Assembly: GCF_004124325.1 (NCBI RefSeq)
Contig: NZ_QBDT01000001.1
Location: forward strand, 5,952,001-6,016,000
Reading direction: 5' to 3'
Source of the DNA: Streptomyces sp. L2
GTDB taxonomy: Bacteria; Actinomycetota; Actinomycetes; Streptomycetales; Streptomycetaceae
DNA length: 64,000 bases
Every line of letters begins with the position of its first letter. The stretch's first letter is position 1. The translations under genes and the position numbers were made by a program. The notes below the pieces were generated by a model, which saw only the letters and a list, made by a program, of their open reading frames with translations, was not told the origin of the DNA and made no database searches. This document shows positions 8,109-17,443 of this stretch, piece by piece.

Positions 8109-9779
8109 TCACACCGGGTCGTACGTCCGCTCGACCTTCTGGGTGCCGGTGCGGGTGCGGTAGGAGCGTTGCCAGGAGGCGGTCGCGTTCTTGTCCGTGC
8201 GGTCGGACAGGACGTAGTAGTCCATCTGGGCGCGGTCGGCGGTGATGTCCAGGACGCCGTAGCCGTGCCGGTCGGTGTCGACCCAGTGGACGTGCCGGTT
8301 GGCGGCGCGGATGACCGGTGCGGCGATCGCGGAGACGAAGCCCTCGGGGACCTTCACGATGTCGTCGAGGTTGTCGGAGGTCATCGAGGTGACGACGAAC
8401 TCGGTGGCCGCCGACGCCGACAGCGGGTAGGTGCCCGCGTCGACGGGCACGTCGTTGGCCCACGCCATGTGGATGTCACCGGTCAGGAAGACGGTGTTGC
8501 CGATGGCGTGGGAGCGCAGGTGGGCCAGCAGTTCGCGGCGGTCGTCCGTGTAGCCGTCCCACGCGTCGGTGTCGAGGGCGATGCCCTCCTGCGGCAGCCC
8601 GAGCAGCTTGGCCAGCGGCTTGAGGAGGTCCGCGGTCAGGGAGCCCACGACGAACGGGGAGATCATCACGGGGTTGCCGACCAGCCGCCATTTGGTGTCG
8701 GACGCCGCCAGGCCCGCCTTCAGCCAGTCGAGCTGGGCCCGGCCGGTGATCGTACGGTCCGGGTCGTCGACCGAGCCGTTGCCCGTGGCGGCCTGCTGGG
8801 AGCGGAAGGAGCGCAGGTCCAGCAGGGACAGGTCGGCGAGCTTGCCGAACCGCAGCCGGCGGTAGGTGGTGCCGGCTATGGCCGGGCGGACCGGCATCCA
8901 CTCGAAGTAGGCCTGCTTCGCGGCGGCCTGACGGTCCTTCCAGGTGCCCTCGGCGCCCTCGGTGTGGTTCACCGCGCCGCCCGACCAGGCGTTGTCGGCG
9001 AACTCGTGGTCGTCCCATATCGCGATGACCGGCGCCTTCGCGTGCAGCGCCTGGAGGTCGGGGTCGGTCTTGTACTTCGCGTGCCGGATCCGGTAGTCGG
9101 CGAGCGTGATGATCTCGTGGGTGGGCGCGTGCTCGCGGACGACGGTGCCCCGTGCCGCGTACTCACCGGACTTGTACTCGTAGATGTAGTCGCCGAGGTG
9201 CAGCCAGGCGTCGAGGTCGCCGCGGGCGGCGAGGTGGCGGTACGGCGCGAAGTAGCCCGCCTCCCAGTTGGCGCAGGAGACCACGCCGAAGCGCAGGCCG
9301 GTGACGGCCGCGTCCGCCGCCGGCGCGGTACGGGTGCGCGCGACGGGGGAGTCTGTGCCGCCGGCCGAGAAGCGGAACCAGTAGTCGGTGGCGGGGCGCA
9401 GGCCGCGGATGTCGGCCTTCACGGTGTGGTCGGAGGCGGCCGTCGTCGTCGTGGAGCCCTTGGCGACGATCGTGCTGAACGCCTTGTCGGCGGCGACGAC
9501 CCAGCTCACCTCGGTGTCCGGCCCGGCCCCGGAGCCGGGCGTCGCCTCGGGGGTGGGGGTCACCCGGGTCCACAGCAGGACGCCGTCGGGCAGCGGGTCG
9601 CCGGAGGCGACACCGTGCAGGAAGGCGGGGGCGTCGGTGGCGGCGCGGGCCGGCAGCGCGGTGGCGAGGGGCGCGGCCAGCACAGCGGTCGCCGCCGCGG
9701 CCTTGACGACCGTACGGCGGCGTGGGGACAGCGAGTTGACGCTGTCGGCGAAGTCGGAAGCTCTGTATCGACTGGTCAC
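8109..9779 (-). CDS. phoD: Secreted alkaline phosphatase D (PhoD)
   Basis: A 556-aa metallophosphoesterase/phosphodiesterase that acts outside the cell. The start ([20 protein letters not shown]...ARA) is a twin-arginine export signal, as expected for PhoD, which folds around Fe/Ca before export. After an Ig-like N-terminal domain the metal-ligand motifs appear: [29 protein letters not shown] and [11 protein letters not shown]. The GTG at 9779 has no visible Shine-Dalgarno but is immediately preceded by a perfect inverted repeat (9781-9802). PhoD genes are usually under PhoP control; I could not see a convincing PHO box in the short upstream region. It is convergent with the hydrolase gene, 11 bp between the stops. 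Confidence 0.94.
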   Translation of the reverse strand: MTSRYRASDFADSVNSLSPRRRTVVKAAAATAVLAAPLATALPARAATDAPAFLHGVASGDPLPDGVLLWTRVTPTPEATPGSGAGPDTEVSWVVAADKAFSTIVAKGSTTTTAASDHTVKADIRGLRPATDYWFRFSAGGTDSPVARTRTAPAADAAVTGLRFGVVSCANWEAGYFAPYRHLAARGDLDAWLHLGDYIYEYKSGEYAARGTVVREHAPTHEIITLADYRIRHAKYKTDPDLQALHAKAPVIAIWDDHEFADNAWSGGAVNHTEGAEGTWKDRQAAAKQAYFEWMPVRPAIAGTTYRRLRFGKLADLSLLDLRSFRSQQAATGNGSVDDPDRTITGRAQLDWLKAGLAASDTKWRLVGNPVMISPFVVGSLTADLLKPLAKLLGLPQEGIALDTDAWDGYTDDRRELLAHLRSHAIGNTVFLTGDIHMAWANDVPVDAGTYPLSASAATEFVVTSMTSDNLDDIVKVPEGFVSAIAAPVIRAANRHVHWVDTDRHGYGVLDITADRAQMDYYVLSDRTDKNATASWQRSYRTRTGTQKVERTYDPV

Positions 9780-9780
9780 G

Positions 9781-9802
9781 ACCGATCAGGTTACTGATCG
9801 GT
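9781..9802. promoter_or_regulatory. Perfect 9-bp inverted repeat at the phoD start
   Basis: ACCGATCAG and CTGATCGGT are separated by GTTA. The repeat sits one base upstream of the phoD GTG, where a ribosome site would be. It could be an operator, or an RNA hairpin controlling initiation. Confidence 0.6.
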
Positions 9803-9808
9803 ATGCGA

Positions 9809-9843
9809 AAGGGCGGGCGAACTCCGAAAGTTCGCCCGCCCTT
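9809..9843 (-). terminator. Strong hairpin, probable terminator of a lost gene
   Basis: A perfect 15-bp stem (AAGGGCGGGCGAACT and its complement) with a 5-nt loop. It stands 17 bp beyond the stop codon of the coding remnant at 9861-9935 on the minus strand. It is now placed between that remnant and phoD and would separate phoD transcription from upstream genes. Confidence 0.75.
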
Positions 9844-9860
9844 CACGTGGAGGCCGGTCT

Positions 9861-9935
9861 TCAGCGGGGGACGGTGTCGGCGGCCTTGATCAGGGCATCG
9901 CTCTTGCCGCGCGCAGGGCTGGTCCACCGCGATCC
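9861..9935 (-). pseudogene. Orphan C-terminal coding tail of a lost gene
   Basis: The minus strand encodes GSRWTSPARGKSDALIKAAD followed by TVPR and a TGA stop at 9863-9861. G/C third positions and a natural amino acid mix suggest former coding sequence. No gene body is attached: 20 bp further upstream lies the stop codon of the small secreted protein in a different frame. Together with the terminator just downstream, this looks like the last 24 codons of a gene whose body was deleted or replaced. The parent family is not recognised. Confidence 0.45.
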
Positions 9936-9954
9936 GGCCCGGGGTCGTACCGGG

Positions 9955-10299
9955 TCAGCAGTGCTTCACCGTGCCCGACTTGAGGGCCAGGTGTCCGTTG
10001 TAGATCCATCCCTCGTTCACGCGGGTCCACTGGTTGCCGTACTGGTTGATGGTGTAGCACCAGGCGTTCAGGTTGTGGCCCGGCGCCATGCTCATCACGG
10101 CCGTGCACGCCGACCCGGGCTCCTTGTACGCCGTCGCGCCGCCCACGACCACGACAACCCCGTTGGATATGTTGCTCGCCGACACGTGATCGCAGGATGC
10201 GGCAGCCGCCGTGCCCGCGGTCGCCACGTTCACCGCGATGCCGCTCACGGCCAGCGCCGTCGCTCCCAGTACCGACGCCAGCTTCTTGTGGACTCCCAT
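9955..10299 (-). CDS. Small secreted protein, SH3-like, function unknown
   Basis: 114 aa. Residues 1-35 form a Sec signal peptide (KK, hydrophobic core, TAAAA cleavage region). The mature part of about 80 residues has four cysteines (SCDHV, SACTA, AWCYT, VKHC), probably two disulfides. The segment NQWTRVNEGWIYNGHL resembles bacterial SH3 domains that bind cell wall. An ATG at 10299 follows GAGGGGT. The region just upstream (10300-10470) is poorer in GC than its surroundings and contains no other gene, suggesting a later-acquired or fast-evolving locus. No function is proposed beyond possible wall association. Confidence 0.75.
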   Translation of the reverse strand: MGVHKKLASVLGATALAVSGIAVNVATAGTAAAASCDHVSASNISNGVVVVVGGATAYKEPGSACTAVMSMAPGHNLNAWCYTINQYGNQWTRVNEGWIYNGHLALKSGTVKHC

Positions 10300-10472
10300 G
10301 TGTACCCCTCGTTCTGGTCAAGATCGTCTTGCGAATCTTGATCAAACCGGCAACCGGCGGAGCCCACCACGGGGTTTCCGGAAAAAATCTGGCCGAAATG
10401 TTCGTGGCGGAGCGCGATTTCAACCTCAAGGCGGACGTGTGTTGGCAGGACGGGGCCCACGGGACTCATGAG

Positions 10473-10527
10473 CGGAAACGGGGAGCGTCCCGGGCCTGAA
10501 GTCGGCCCGGGACACTCCCCGTTTCCG
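10473..10527 (-). terminator. Long terminator hairpin after the DsbA-like gene
   Basis: CGGAAACGGGGAG pairs with its complement at the far end and GTCCCGGGCC pairs with GGCCCGGGAC inside, with a 1-nt internal mismatch on each side and a 7-nt loop. The result is about 23 bp of stem, 13 bp downstream of the minus-strand stop at 10540. Confidence 0.85.
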
Positions 10528-10539
10528 TGGGCCGCGGAA

Positions 10540-11364
10540 CTAGGAGTTCAGAGCCTTCTGAATCGCGGTATTGAAGTCGGCGACCGACATGGGGGGATTC
10601 TTGCCGTCGCTGCCGGTGAGGACCTTGCCGTCCATGAGCAGCGTCGGGGTCCCCTGGAAACCGTACTTCTTTCCGTCCGTGTTGAACTTGTCGCTCATCA
10701 CCAGGGCCCACTTGTCGTAGGTCCCCTTCTTCACGGCATTCTGGAACGCCGTGTTGTTCTTGAGGGCGCTCACTGTGTTCGCCACCTTGATCAGGTAGTC
10801 GTCGCTCTTGAACTTGTCGTCCTGCTCATCCGGGTGGTACTTCGTCGAGTAGAGAGCGCTCTTGTAGTCGAGGAAGGCCTCGGGGCTGACGTTCAGGGCC
10901 GCGCCCAGTGCGCTCAGCGCGTTCTTGGAGCCCTCGCCCGGGATGTTGTTGTCGATGAACGTGGCGCCGACGTACTGAATCTTGAACTTGCCGGCATCGA
11001 GATCCTTCTTGACCGTCGAGCCGACCGTCTGCTCGAACTGGGCGCAGACCGGGCAGCGCGGGTCCTCGTACATCACGAGGGTCTTCTTGGCGGTGCTCTT
11101 TCCGATGACGACGGTCGTACCGTCCGTCCCCGTGCTGTTGGCCGGCTTGACCAGCTTCTCCTTTTTCACCGCATCCCAGCCGCTGGGCTTGTTGGCCTGG
11201 ACGACGGCGTAGCCGATGCCGCCTGCCGCGGCCAGGACGACGACGATCGAGGCGGCGACGATGCCCTGCCGCTTGGCCTTGTCGCGCTTGGCCTGGCGCT
11301 CGCGCTCCTGGCGCAGCCGCTCCCGGGCCGCGTTCTTCGAGGCCTGGCTGTTCCGCTTGCTCAT
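10540..11364 (-). CDS. Membrane-anchored DsbA-like thioredoxin-fold protein
   Basis: 274 aa. A basic cytoplasmic head (NAARERLRQERERQAKR) is followed by one membrane anchor (about residues 30-50) and an extracytoplasmic thioredoxin fold with the active site CPVC in YEDPRCPVCAQFE and the cis-proline region GFQGTPTLLM. It should catalyse disulfide exchange in exported proteins. The ATG at 11364 was chosen because GGAGAT lies 9 nt upstream; an in-frame ATG at 11379 lacks a ribosome site. It lies 65 bp behind a membrane-protein gene and probably shares its transcript. A paralogue with the same head-anchor-DsbA layout is at 40.9 kb. Confidence 0.9.
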   Translation of the reverse strand: MSKRNSQASKNAARERLRQERERQAKRDKAKRQGIVAASIVVVLAAAGGIGYAVVQANKPSGWDAVKKEKLVKPANSTGTDGTTVVIGKSTAKKTLVMYEDPRCPVCAQFEQTVGSTVKKDLDAGKFKIQYVGATFIDNNIPGEGSKNALSALGAALNVSPEAFLDYKSALYSTKYHPDEQDDKFKSDDYLIKVANTVSALKNNTAFQNAVKKGTYDKWALVMSDKFNTDGKKYGFQGTPTLLMDGKVLTGSDGKNPPMSVADFNTAIQKALNS

Positions 11365-11429
11365 CTTGGTGATCTCCATGGGGGACGCGCACACGTGGTA
11401 CGCGGAATACGAAGGGGGACTGGTCGTGC

Positions 11430-12122
11430 TCAGGCGGAGGCCGGGGAGCACGGCGGTCCACGCCGTCCCAGGGAGTGGGCGAGGAGCAGGTCGCGGGCGG
11501 CGGCCGTTCTCGGGGCCGGGCGCGGCAGCCGGCGCGGCGCGGACACTCGTTCCGAGTCGGCGGCGGATGCCGGGAGCAGGGGGCGGACCGCCCTCAGAGC
11601 CGTCGCCGCGAGCGCGCGCAGCAGCTGGGTCAGGGCCCGCTCGCCCCGGCGCAGCCAGGCGGCGGCCAGCAGGCCGACCCCGACGTGCACGGCGAGCAGC
11701 AGCCAGGCCGCGGCGGGGCTCGCGTGGGCGAGCAGCGCGTCGGCGCGGGTCGCACCGCCGGTCACCTGCGCCAGCGGGGTGCCGACGGCGCCGCCCTCGC
11801 AGAGCACGTCGAAGCCGACCGCGTGCAGCGGGCCCGCGACCGGGCCGCCCGCCCTGCCGTAGCAGGCCTGCTGCCCGGTGGTGAACACCGTGTCCGCCGT
11901 CAGCTCCAGCGGGATCAGCAGGGCGGCGATCCGGGCGAAGCCGCGCTCCCGGCCGGCCAGCAGGTACGCCGTGGCGAACACGCCGGCGGCGACCGCGGCC
12001 ACCGTGCCGAACGGCAGGGGGGCCTGGGACAGCAGCACGTGCGACGCGGTGCTGAGCGTCACGACGACGGCCGTGAACAGCGCCGCGCGCACGGCTCTGA
12101 GCTGGGTCCCGGATATGTCCAT
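11430..12122 (-). CDS. Integral membrane protein, unknown
   Basis: 230 aa with about four transmembrane segments (near residues 12-32, 36-56, 62-80 and 134-157). Two cysteines lie in the large loop between the third and fourth segments (Cys87 in QQACYG, Cys108 in DVLCEGG). The C-terminal 60 residues are Arg/Ala/Pro-rich. It lies directly upstream of the DsbA-like gene on the same strand; a redox role with that protein is a guess based on position and the two loop cysteines. The ATG at 12122 lacks a clear ribosome site, so the start is less certain. Confidence 0.75.
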   Translation of the reverse strand: MDISGTQLRAVRAALFTAVVVTLSTASHVLLSQAPLPFGTVAAVAAGVFATAYLLAGRERGFARIAALLIPLELTADTVFTTGQQACYGRAGGPVAGPLHAVGFDVLCEGGAVGTPLAQVTGGATRADALLAHASPAAAWLLLAVHVGVGLLAAAWLRRGERALTQLLRALAATALRAVRPLLPASAADSERVSAPRRLPRPAPRTAAARDLLLAHSLGRRGPPCSPASA

Positions 12123-12190
12123 AGCGAGAGGACAGTGTGGCACGCCGGCCGTTAAGGGAGCCCTAAAGGGTGGCTGTGAGTCCGGGAAGG

Positions 12191-13516
12191 TTACAGGCCC
12201 GGAATCCGGCCGTTGCGGAACAGGTCGACGAAGACCTGGTGATCGGCGCGCGCGCGTGCGCCGTAGCTGTGCGCGAAGTCCACCAGGAGGGGTGCGAAGC
12301 CCTCCTCGTCGGCCGCGAGGGCCGCGTCGATGGCCCGCTCGGTGGAGAACGGCACCAGGGACTCGCCGGAGGTGTCGTCCGCCGCCGCGTGCATGGTGGC
12401 CGTGGCCCGGCCGAGGTCGGCGACGACGGCCGCGATCTCCTCCGGGTCGTCGATGTCGCCCCAGTCCAGGTCCACCGCGTACGGCGAGACCTCGGCGACC
12501 AGCTGTCCCGTGCCGTCCAGCTCGGTCCAGCCCAGCCACGGGTCGGCGTGCGCCTGGAGGGCGCGCTGGGAGATCACCGTGCGGTGGCCCTCGTGCTGGA
12601 AGTAGCCGCGGATCGCCGGGTCGGTGATGTGGCGGGAGACCGCCGGGTGCTGCGCCTGCTTGATGTAGATCACGACGTCGTTCTCCAGGGCGTCGCTGTG
12701 CCCCTCCAGCAGGATGTTGTACGACGGCAGCCCGGCCGAACCGATGCCGATCCCGCGGCGGCCGACGACGTCCTTGACCCGGTAGGAGTCGGGGTGGGCC
12801 AGGGAGGTCTCCGGCAGCGTCTCCAGATAGCCGTCGAAGGCGGCCAGGACCTTGTAGCGGGTGGCCGCGTCCAGCTCGATGGAGCCGCCGCCCGGCGCGA
12901 AGCGGCGCTCGAAGTCGCGGATCTCCGTCATCGAGTCCAGCAGCCCGAACCGGGTCAGCGAGCGGGCGTCGCGCAGCGCGTCCAGCAGCGGCCCCTGCGC
13001 GGTGTCCAGCGTGAACGGCGGCACCTCGTCGCTCTTGGCGCCCGTGGCCAGCGCGTGGATCCGCTCCCGGTAGGCCGCCGCGTAGATCGTCACCAGCTCG
13101 GTGATCTGCTCGTCGCTGAGCGCCTTCGCGTACCCGATGAGCGCGATCGACGCCGAGAACCGCTTGACGTCCCAGGTGAACGGGCCGACGTAGGCCTCGT
13201 CGAAGTCGTTGACGTTGAAGACCAGGCGGCCGTTGGAGTCCATGTACGTGCCGAAGTTCTCGGCGTGCAGGTCGCCGTGGATCCACACGCGCGAGGTGCG
13301 GTCGTCCAGGTACGGGCCGCCGCGCTTCTCCGCGTCGAGATCGTGGTAGAAGAGGCACGCCGTGCCCCGGTAGAACGCGAAGGCCGAGGCCGCCATCTTC
13401 CGGAACTTCACCCGGAACGCGGCCGGGTCGGCGGCCAGGAGCCGGCCGAAGGCGGTGTCGAAGACGGCGAGGATCTCCTCGCCGCGCTGCTCGTCGCTGA
13501 GCTGGGGGACCGACAT
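12191..13516 (-). CDS. DUF2252 family protein
   Basis: A 441-aa cytoplasmic protein of the DUF2252 family, whose fold is related to aminoglycoside-phosphotransferase-like kinases. Kinase-like signatures are visible: RVWIHGDLHAENFG (catalytic-loop type HGD..xxN) and NVNDFDEAYVGPF (metal-binding Asp). The substrate is unknown. A strong AGGAGGC site precedes the ATG at 13516. The gene is divergent from dnaE across about 270 bp, in which TAGACT (13684-13689) is a possible -10 for dnaE. Confidence 0.9.
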   Translation of the reverse strand: MSVPQLSDEQRGEEILAVFDTAFGRLLAADPAAFRVKFRKMAASAFAFYRGTACLFYHDLDAEKRGGPYLDDRTSRVWIHGDLHAENFGTYMDSNGRLVFNVNDFDEAYVGPFTWDVKRFSASIALIGYAKALSDEQITELVTIYAAAYRERIHALATGAKSDEVPPFTLDTAQGPLLDALRDARSLTRFGLLDSMTEIRDFERRFAPGGGSIELDAATRYKVLAAFDGYLETLPETSLAHPDSYRVKDVVGRRGIGIGSAGLPSYNILLEGHSDALENDVVIYIKQAQHPAVSRHITDPAIRGYFQHEGHRTVISQRALQAHADPWLGWTELDGTGQLVAEVSPYAVDLDWGDIDDPEEIAAVVADLGRATATMHAAADDTSGESLVPFSTERAIDAALAADEEGFAPLLVDFAHSYGARARADHQVFVDLFRNGRIPGL

Positions 13517-13786
13517 CGCTGGGTGCCTCCTGGTACGGAACGGGTGGTGCGTGAACTTCGGATACGGGCCGGACACGGTTCCGACGGCTCTTCCGCCGTC
13601 TTCAACGGGCGACGCCACGCGGGAGTGCCCGGTTCCCGCACGACGGTACGTCGGGATGCCCCACGAGTGTCAGTGGCCGGGCATAGACTTCGACGCTGAC
13701 CCCCAGAGCGTCCGCCAGCCCGTCGTCAGCCGACCGTCAGCATGTCATCCGCCCGTCGCCCAGAGTTTCCGTTGGAGGCCGAAACC

Positions 13787-16700
13787 GTGTCCAAGCCGCC
13801 GTTCACGCACCTGCACGTCCACACCCAGTACTCGCTGCTGGACGGCGCCGCGCGGCTGAAGGACATGTTCAACGCGTGCAACGAGATGGGCATGACGCAC
13901 ATCGCCATGTCCGACCACGGCAACCTCCACGGGGCGTACGACTTCTTCCATTCCGCGAAGAAGGCCGGAATCACCCCGATCATCGGGATCGAGGCGTATG
14001 TCGCCCCCGAGTCCCGGCGCAACAAGCGCAAGATCCAGTGGGGCCAGCCGCACCAGAAGCGCGACGACGTCTCCGGCTCCGGCGGTTACACCCACAAGAC
14101 GATGTGGGCGGTGAACAGCACCGGCCTGCACAACCTCTTCCGCCTCTCCTCCGACGCGTACGCCGAGGGCTGGCTGCAGAAGTGGCCCCGGATGGACAAG
14201 GAGACCATCTCCCAGTGGTCCGAGGGCATCGTCGCCTCCACCGGCTGCCCCTCCGGCGAGGTGCAGACCCGGCTGCGCCTCGGCCACTTCGACGAGGCCC
14301 TCAAGGCCGCCGCCGACTACCAGGACATCTTCGGCAAGGACCGCTACTTCCTGGAGCTGATGGACCACGGCATCGACATCGAGCACCGGGTCCGCGACGG
14401 CCTGCTGGAGATCGGCAAGAAGCTCGGCATCCCCCCGCTGGTCACCAACGACTCGCACTACACCTACGCGCACGAGGCCGGCGCGCACGACGCCCTGCTG
14501 TGCATCCAGACCGGCAAGAACCTCTCCGACCCCGACCGCTTCAAGTTCGACGGCACCGGCTACTACCTGAAGTCCACCGACGAGATGTACGCCATCGACT
14601 CCTCGGACGCCTGGCAGGAGGGCTGCGCCAACACCCTCCTGGTCGCCGAGATGGTCGACACCGAGGGCATGTTCCTCAAGCGCGACCTCATGCCCAAGTT
14701 CGACATCCCCGAGGGCTACACCGAGGTCACCTGGTTCAAGGAGGAGGTCCGCCGCGGCATGGAGCGGCGCTTCCCCGGCGGCGTCCCCGACGACCGCCAG
14801 AAGCAGGTCGAGTACGAGATGGACATCATCATCCAGATGGGGTTCCCGGGGTACTTCCTCGTGGTCGCCGACTTCATCATGTGGGCCAAGAACAACGGCA
14901 TCGCCGTCGGCCCCGGCCGAGGCTCCGCGGCCGGCTCGATCGTCGCCTACGCCATGGGCATCACCGACCTCGACCCGATCCCGCACGGCCTGATCTTCGA
15001 GCGGTTCCTCAACCCCGAGCGCGTCTCCATGCCCGACGTCGACATCGACTTCGACGAGCGCAGGCGCGTCGAGGTCATCCGGTACGTCACGGAGAAGTAC
15101 GGCGCCGACAAGGTCGCCATGATCGGCACCTACGGCAAGATCAAGGCCAAGAACGCCATCAAGGACTCCGCGCGCGTGCTGGGCTACCCGTACGCCATGG
15201 GCGACCGCCTCACCAAGGCGATGCCCGCCGACGTCCTCGGCAAGGGCATCGACCTCAACGGCATCACCGACTCCTCGCACCCCCGGTACAACGAGGCGGG
15301 CGAGATCCGCTCGATGTACGAGAACGAGCCCGACGTGAAGAAGGTCATCGACACCGCCAAGGGCGTCGAGGGCCTGGTGCGGCAGATGGGCGTGCACGCG
15401 GCCGGCGTGATCATGTCCAGCGAGACCATCACCGAGCACGTGCCCGTCTGGGTCCGGCACACCGACGGCGTCACCATCACGCAGTGGGACTACCCGAGCT
15501 GCGAGTCGCTCGGCCTGCTGAAGATGGACTTCCTCGGCCTGCGCAACCTGACGATCATGGACGACGCCGTCAAGATGGTGAAGTCCAACAAGGGCACCGA
15601 CATCGACCTGCTGTCGCTGCCGCTCGACGACCCGACGACGTTCGAACTGCTCCAGCGCGGCGACACCCTCGGCGTCTTCCAGTTCGACGGCGGCCCCATG
15701 CGCTCGCTGCTGCGGCTGATGAAGCCCGACAACTTCGAGGACATCTCCGCCGTCTCCGCGCTCTACCGTCCCGGCCCGATGGGCATGGACTCGCACACCA
15801 ACTACGCGCTGCGCAAGAACAAGCTCCAGGAGATCACCCCCATCCACAAGGAGCTCGAAGAGCCCCTCAAGGAGGTCCTGGACGTCACCTACGGCCTGAT
15901 CGTCTACCAGGAGCAGGTGCAGAAGGCCGCCCAGATCATCGCCGGCTACTCGCTCGGCGAGGCCGACATCCTGCGCCGCGTGATGGGCAAGAAGAAGCCC
16001 GACGAACTGGCGAAGAACTTCACCATCTTCCAGGCCGGCGCGCAGAAGAACGGCTACACCGACGAGGCCATCCAGGCCCTGTGGGACGTGCTGGTCCCGT
16101 TCGCCGGCTACGCGTTCAACAAAGCCCACTCCGCCGCCTACGGCCTGGTGTCCTACTGGACCGCCTACCTGAAGGCCAACTACCCCGCCGAGTACATGGC
16201 CGCGCTGCTGACCTCCGTCAAGGACGACAAGGACAAGTCGGCGATCTACCTCAACGAGTGCCGCCGCATGGGCATCAAGGTGCTCCCGCCGAACGTCAAC
16301 GAGTCGGTGCACAACTTCGCCGCCCAGGGCGACGACGTCATCCTGTTCGGCCTCGAAGCCGTGCGCAACGTCGGCACGAACGTCGTCGAGTCCATCATCA
16401 GGAGCCGCAAGGCCAAGGGGAAGTACGTCTCCTTCCCCGACTACCTCGACAAGGTCGAGGCGGTCGCCTGCAACAAGCGCACCACCGAGTCGCTGATCAA
16501 GGCCGGTGCCTTCGACACGATGGGCCACACCCGCAAGGGGCTCACCGCACAGTACGAACCGATGATCGACAACGTGGTCGCGGTCAAGCGCAAGGAGGCC
16601 GAGGGGCAGTTCGACCTCTTCGGCGGCGGCGACGAGGACAGCAGCGAGCCCGGCTTCGGACTCGACGTGGAGTTCACCACCGAGGAGTGGGACAAGACCT

Positions 16701-17323
16701 ACCTGCTCGCCCAGGAGCGGGAGATGCTCGGGCTGTACGTCTCCGACCACCCGCTCTTCGGCCTCGAACACGTGCTGTCCGACAAGGCCGACGCCGGCAT
16801 CTCCCAGCTCACCGGCGGCGAGCACGCCGACGGCGCGGTCGTCACCATCGGCGGCATCATCTCCGGCCTCCAGCGCAAGATGACCAAGCAGGGCAACGCC
16901 TGGGCGATCGCCACGGTCGAGGACCTCGCCGGCTCCATCGAGTGCATGTTCTTCCCGGCGACGTACCAGCTCATCTCGACCCAACTCGTCGAGGACGCCG
17001 TCGTGTTCGTCAAGGGCCGCCTCGACAAGCGCGAGGACGTGCCCCGGCTCGTCGCCATGGAGCTGATGGTCCCCGACCTGTCCAACGCCGGCACCAACGC
17101 GCCCGTGGTCCTCACCATCCCCGCGACGAGGGTCACCCCGCCGATGGTCAGCAGGCTCGGCGAGATCCTCAGCCACCACAAGGGCGACAGCGAGGTCCGC
17201 ATCAAGCTCCAGGGTCCGCGCAAGACCACCGTGCTGCGCCTGGACCGGCACCGGGTCAAGCCCGACCCGGCCCTCTTCGGCGACCTGAAGGTGCTGCTCG
17301 GCCCGTCCTGCCTGGCCGGCTGA
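13787..17323 (+). CDS. dnaE: DNA polymerase III alpha subunit
   Basis: Replicative polymerase catalytic subunit, 1178 aa, the usual actinobacterial DnaE1 length. The N-terminal PHP domain starts immediately (FTHLHVHTQYSLLDG). The polymerase core shows GPGRGSAAGSIVAYAMG and the acidic PDVDIDFDERRR site, followed by fingers, a helix-hairpin-helix region and an OB-fold (ISGLQRKMTKQGNAWAI). The GTG at 13787 follows GGAGG at the right spacing and matches the family N-terminus; an ATG 45 nt upstream has no ribosome site. Confidence 0.98.
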   Translation: MSKPPFTHLHVHTQYSLLDGAARLKDMFNACNEMGMTHIAMSDHGNLHGAYDFFHSAKKAGITPIIGIEAYVAPESRRNKRKIQWGQPHQKRDDVSGSGGYTHKTMWAVNSTGLHNLFRLSSDAYAEGWLQKWPRMDKETISQWSEGIVASTGCPSGEVQTRLRLGHFDEALKAAADYQDIFGKDRYFLELMDHGIDIEHRVRDGLLEIGKKLGIPPLVTNDSHYTYAHEAGAHDALLCIQTGKNLSDPDRFKFDGTGYYLKSTDEMYAIDSSDAWQEGCANTLLVAEMVDTEGMFLKRDLMPKFDIPEGYTEVTWFKEEVRRGMERRFPGGVPDDRQKQVEYEMDIIIQMGFPGYFLVVADFIMWAKNNGIAVGPGRGSAAGSIVAYAMGITDLDPIPHGLIFERFLNPERVSMPDVDIDFDERRRVEVIRYVTEKYGADKVAMIGTYGKIKAKNAIKDSARVLGYPYAMGDRLTKAMPADVLGKGIDLNGITDSSHPRYNEAGEIRSMYENEPDVKKVIDTAKGVEGLVRQMGVHAAGVIMSSETITEHVPVWVRHTDGVTITQWDYPSCESLGLLKMDFLGLRNLTIMDDAVKMVKSNKGTDIDLLSLPLDDPTTFELLQRGDTLGVFQFDGGPMRSLLRLMKPDNFEDISAVSALYRPGPMGMDSHTNYALRKNKLQEITPIHKELEEPLKEVLDVTYGLIVYQEQVQKAAQIIAGYSLGEADILRRVMGKKKPDELAKNFTIFQAGAQKNGYTDEAIQALWDVLVPFAGYAFNKAHSAAYGLVSYWTAYLKANYPAEYMAALLTSVKDDKDKSAIYLNECRRMGIKVLPPNVNESVHNFAAQGDDVILFGLEAVRNVGTNVVESIIRSRKAKGKYVSFPDYLDKVEAVACNKRTTESLIKAGAFDTMGHTRKGLTAQYEPMIDNVVAVKRKEAEGQFDLFGGGDEDSSEPGFGLDVEFTTEEWDKTYLLAQEREMLGLYVSDHPLFGLEHVLSDKADAGISQLTGGEHADGAVVTIGGIISGLQRKMTKQGNAWAIATVEDLAGSIECMFFPATYQLISTQLVEDAVVFVKGRLDKREDVPRLVAMELMVPDLSNAGTNAPVVLTIPATRVTPPMVSRLGEILSHHKGDSEVRIKLQGPRKTTVLRLDRHRVKPDPALFGDLKVLLGPSCLAG

Positions 17324-17383
17324 ACCGCACAGGCGGGAACCAGCTGAACCGCACGGCGGGGAACCGGCCGAGCCGCACGGGCG

Positions 17384-17418
17384 AGAAGGGGCGCACCCTC
17401 GACGGGTGCGCCCCTTCT
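17384..17418. terminator. Bidirectional terminator between dnaE and the 57-aa gene
   Basis: A perfect 15-bp stem (AGAAGGGGCGCACCC) with loop TCGAC. It lies 60 bp beyond the dnaE stop and 26 bp beyond the convergent minus-strand stop at 17444. Confidence 0.85.
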
Positions 17419-17443
17419 GCGTGCCTGGGCCTGAACCGGCCCT

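Noticed and set aside
13745..17251. 1168-aa open frame antisense to dnaE
   Set aside because: It mirrors dnaE codon by codon (GC-rich third positions create open frames on the other strand), has a Val/Asp/Gly/His-biased composition and no family pattern.
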